Positions 33,188 to 34,493 of a stretch of DNA of 34,493 nucleotides are shown here, one piece after another. The first letter of the stretch is position 1; every line of letters starts with the position of its first letter. A program made the translations under genes and the position numbers. Origin of the DNA: Verrucomicrobium sp. BvORR034. GTDB taxonomy: Bacteria; Verrucomicrobiota; Verrucomicrobiia; Verrucomicrobiales; Verrucomicrobiaceae. The notes under the pieces are model-generated. The model worked only from the letters and a program-made list of their open reading frames with translations, ran no database searches and was not told the DNA's origin. The stretch is from the NCBI RefSeq assembly GCF_000739635.1, contig NZ_BATQ01000132.1:1-34493 (forward strand), written 5' to 3'.

Positions 33188-33415
33188 GGGGGGGAAAGCG
33201 AATCAAAACTCACCGAAGATCTTCGAAGCACCTGGTAAATGCCCTGTCTCCTGAAATTATTGCCAACACTAAGGATTGCTGCGCAAACTTTGTCGAGACA
33301 ATAATAAAAACGTTACAGTAAAAATCAACCTACGGCGTGGCGTGAAAAATTTTTGTAAGAACCGTATCACGATTGATCATTGCTGGCATTTGAGCCAACG
33401 TCCTTCTTACCTACA
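33188..33415. promoter_or_regulatory. AT-rich divergent promoter region between the RHS and second GT25 genes
   Basis: The 228 bases between divergent start codons include AACAATAATAAAAACG-like AT-rich sequence near 33300 and a GAAAAATTTTTGT stretch near 33347. Both genes must be read from here. No -35/-10 pair is assigned with confidence. Confidence 0.4.
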
Positions 33416-34078
33416 ATGAAACAACCAGGCCAGAAGTGGACGCTGCAAACAAGCTGCATCTGCATGAATTTGCCTCGTCGACAGGATCGTCGTTTTGTCC
33501 TCCTGCAAACCGCCCCCCATGATGTTGCCACGATGATCCAGTTTATCGACGCTGCTGACGGTGAGTGCGTCTCAGAAATGAAATGCCGCAAGTGGAACAT
33601 TGGAAAGAGGTCTTACGCAGTGGGACTATCCAAAAGGATAGCGATCCGAAGGTTCCTCCAGTCCGACGACGATGCGCTGCTTCTTTTAGAGGATGACGTG
33701 ATGTTCACTAAAGATTTCACAAGTAAAATCGACTTCTTAATAGACAACTTACCCGATGGTTGGGGGATGTTCTTTCTAGGGGGAAATCACGTCAGACCAC
33801 CCCTGGAAACCGATTCCCCAGGGTTGGTCCGTTGTGTTAAGACCCACTTCAACCATGCTCTGATGATTCGCCGTTGGTGCGCCTCCAGAATTCTCAAGGA
33901 ACTCGGCAAAAAGCCCTTCCGACAGATGTTCAGTGACCAAACCGTTGGGAAACTGCAGTCTGAGATCCCTACCTACGCCCCGGAAAGATTGAGGTGGACC
34001 CCGCGCTCCGGCCAAAGTTGCTGGAAGTTAAGCTATGGTGGGCTGGCTGTTCACTGGGTTAGGTTGGTTCCGTCTTGA
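33416..34078 (+). CDS. Glycosyltransferase family 25-like protein (second copy, possibly shortened)
   Basis: 220 residues from ATG 33416. The GT25 opening is WTLQTSCICMNLPRRQDRRFVLL (8-30), followed by AVGLSKRIAIRRFLQSDDDALLLLEDDVMF with L91-E-D-D-V, and WGMFFLGGNH. It matches the core of the first GT25-like protein (21137-22219) in order: opening, EDDV, W-G-x-FLGG, then the H-A-x-MIRRW acceptor part. It lacks a C-terminal extension comparable to the 100 residues of the other copy, ending just before the insertion sequence, so the end may have been cut by that insertion or the gene may be naturally short. It is divergent from the RHS gene and separated from the main transferase run. Confidence 0.75.
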   Translation: MKQPGQKWTLQTSCICMNLPRRQDRRFVLLQTAPHDVATMIQFIDAADGECVSEMKCRKWNIGKRSYAVGLSKRIAIRRFLQSDDDALLLLEDDVMFTKDFTSKIDFLIDNLPDGWGMFFLGGNHVRPPLETDSPGLVRCVKTHFNHALMIRRWCASRILKELGKKPFRQMFSDQTVGKLQSEIPTYAPERLRWTPRSGQSCWKLSYGGLAVHWVRLVPS

Positions 34079-34100
34079 TGTCAACTATCACATTTCTCTT

Positions 34101-34175
34101 CCGATCGATGGGGTTGTGTAACGAAAGGCTCGGAGCGTAGCGGAGAGCCTGAAGTGCAACAACCCCATCGATCGG
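34101..34175. repeat. Perfect 17-base inverted repeat forming a long hairpin at the insertion-sequence end
   Basis: CCGATCGATGGGGTTGT (34101-34117) is the exact complement of ACAACCCCATCGATCGG (34159-34175). Inside, AGGCTC and GAGCCT add a second stem around GGAGCGTAGCGGA. It lies between the GT25 stop and the transposase end, so it is probably part of the insertion sequence or its target; it would also act as a strong barrier to transcription from either side. Confidence 0.7.
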
Positions 34176-34201
34176 ACCGCGCCCGGGGGGGACAGGGCTG
34201 T

Positions 34202-34493
34202 TCAGGCTGCCAGGGCTAATGGCATCCTCGGTGGGGTCGGCGGTAACTTCACCATTCCCGCATACGCCTGCTGAGGGGTGTCGTAGGCCAGCGCTTCGTG
34301 CGGTCGCCACGTGTTGTAGTGCTCAAACCACTGCGCCAGCCCGACTTCAAGCCTGGGTATCGTCGCATGTTCGCGCTGGTAGATTTCCTCGTACTTCACA
34401 CTGCGCCACAACCGCTCAATGAACACGTTGTCCATCCACCGTCCTTTGCCATCCATGCTGATGCGCGCTCCCAGCTCCTCAACCCGCTTGATC
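34202..34493 (-). CDS. IS3-family transposase (OrfB type), C-terminal part; continues beyond the window
   Basis: The visible 97 residues are the end of the DDE integrase core. GARISMDGKGRWMDNVFIERLW contains the third catalytic residue, the Glu of N-V-F-I-E, followed by RSVKYEEIYQREHATIPRLE and the closing WFEHYNTWRPHEALAYDTPQQAY, the standard IS3 integrase tail (rve_3). The frame is open through the window end, so the first two catalytic Asp residues and OrfA lie beyond it. The insertion sequence lies at the right edge of the accessory island, next to the shortened GT25 gene. The left terminal inverted repeat was not firmly located between 34079 and 34100. Confidence 0.92.
   Translation of the reverse strand, partial: IKRVEELGARISMDGKGRWMDNVFIERLWRSVKYEEIYQREHATIPRLEVGLAQWFEHYNTWRPHEALAYDTPQQAYAGMVKLPPTPPRMPLALAA

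Noticed and set aside
33340-33360. TGGC-GTG-A5-T5-G considered as a sigma-54 promoter
   Set aside because: The -12 element lacks the GC dinucleotide at the required distance.

Overview
The window looks like chromosomal DNA from a Verrucomicrobiota (Verrucomicrobiaceae-like) bacterium. The assignment rests on gene types common in the Planctomycetes-Verrucomicrobia-Chlamydiae group: a very large exported dehydrogenase-like propeller/HEAT/cytochrome c protein, a WPQFRGPN-type PQQ-like propeller, a Tat-exported TIM-barrel sugar epimerase-like protein, and a 2071-residue RHS protein with a poly-serine stalk. No rRNA or tRNA gene was recognised, so the phylum is inferred from gene content only. Shine-Dalgarno sequences are mostly weak or absent.

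Left part (about 1-8500): a small protein resembling the Imm22 immunity family, the Tat-exported TIM-barrel protein, and a REP-associated tyrosine transposase (RAYT) gene bracketed by inverted copies of a roughly 100-base palindromic repeat. Then come an RsmA rRNA dimethylase fused to a NUDIX hydrolase, an exported protein split by a single-base frameshift, and a two-gene minus-strand unit of exported proteins (a PA14-like/HEAT-like protein followed by a PQQ-like propeller).

Middle part (about 8500-18400): the 1303-residue propeller/HEAT/heme protein with a strong terminator. Next is a 0.9-kb non-coding stretch rich in palindromes, including a MITE-like element inserted into an older hairpin repeat. 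A LysR regulator lies divergent to a DoxX-family membrane protein and a two-domain VOC catechol-dioxygenase-like protein, with a conspicuous 20-base-spaced direct repeat at the LysR end of the divergent region. Two small hypothetical genes follow.

Right part (about 18500-34493): a visibly more AT-rich accessory island. Six plus-strand genes encode a Skp1-type GlcNAc transferase-like enzyme, an OCH1-like DXD transferase, a sulfotransferase, a GT25-like enzyme, a two-module glycosyltransferase-like protein and a polysaccharide pyruvyl transferase-like protein. They are followed by another DXD protein, a second sulfotransferase, an APS kinase (cysC; supplies PAPS), a small membrane protein overlapping the stop codon of the giant RHS gene, the RHS gene itself and a second GT25-like gene. 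The window ends inside an IS3-family insertion sequence.

The right island is the most interesting part. Its RHS protein begins with a Pro/Thr repeat and a poly-Ser stretch and ends with a 282-residue His/Asp-rich domain that may be a metal-dependent (zinc phospholipase C-like) toxin. The small membrane protein translationally coupled to it is a candidate immunity protein. The surrounding enzymes could glycosylate, sulfate and pyruvylate a surface glycan or the mucin-like stalk. No flippase, polymerase or glycan-initiating enzyme is visible, so protein glycosylation is a real possibility. This is inference.
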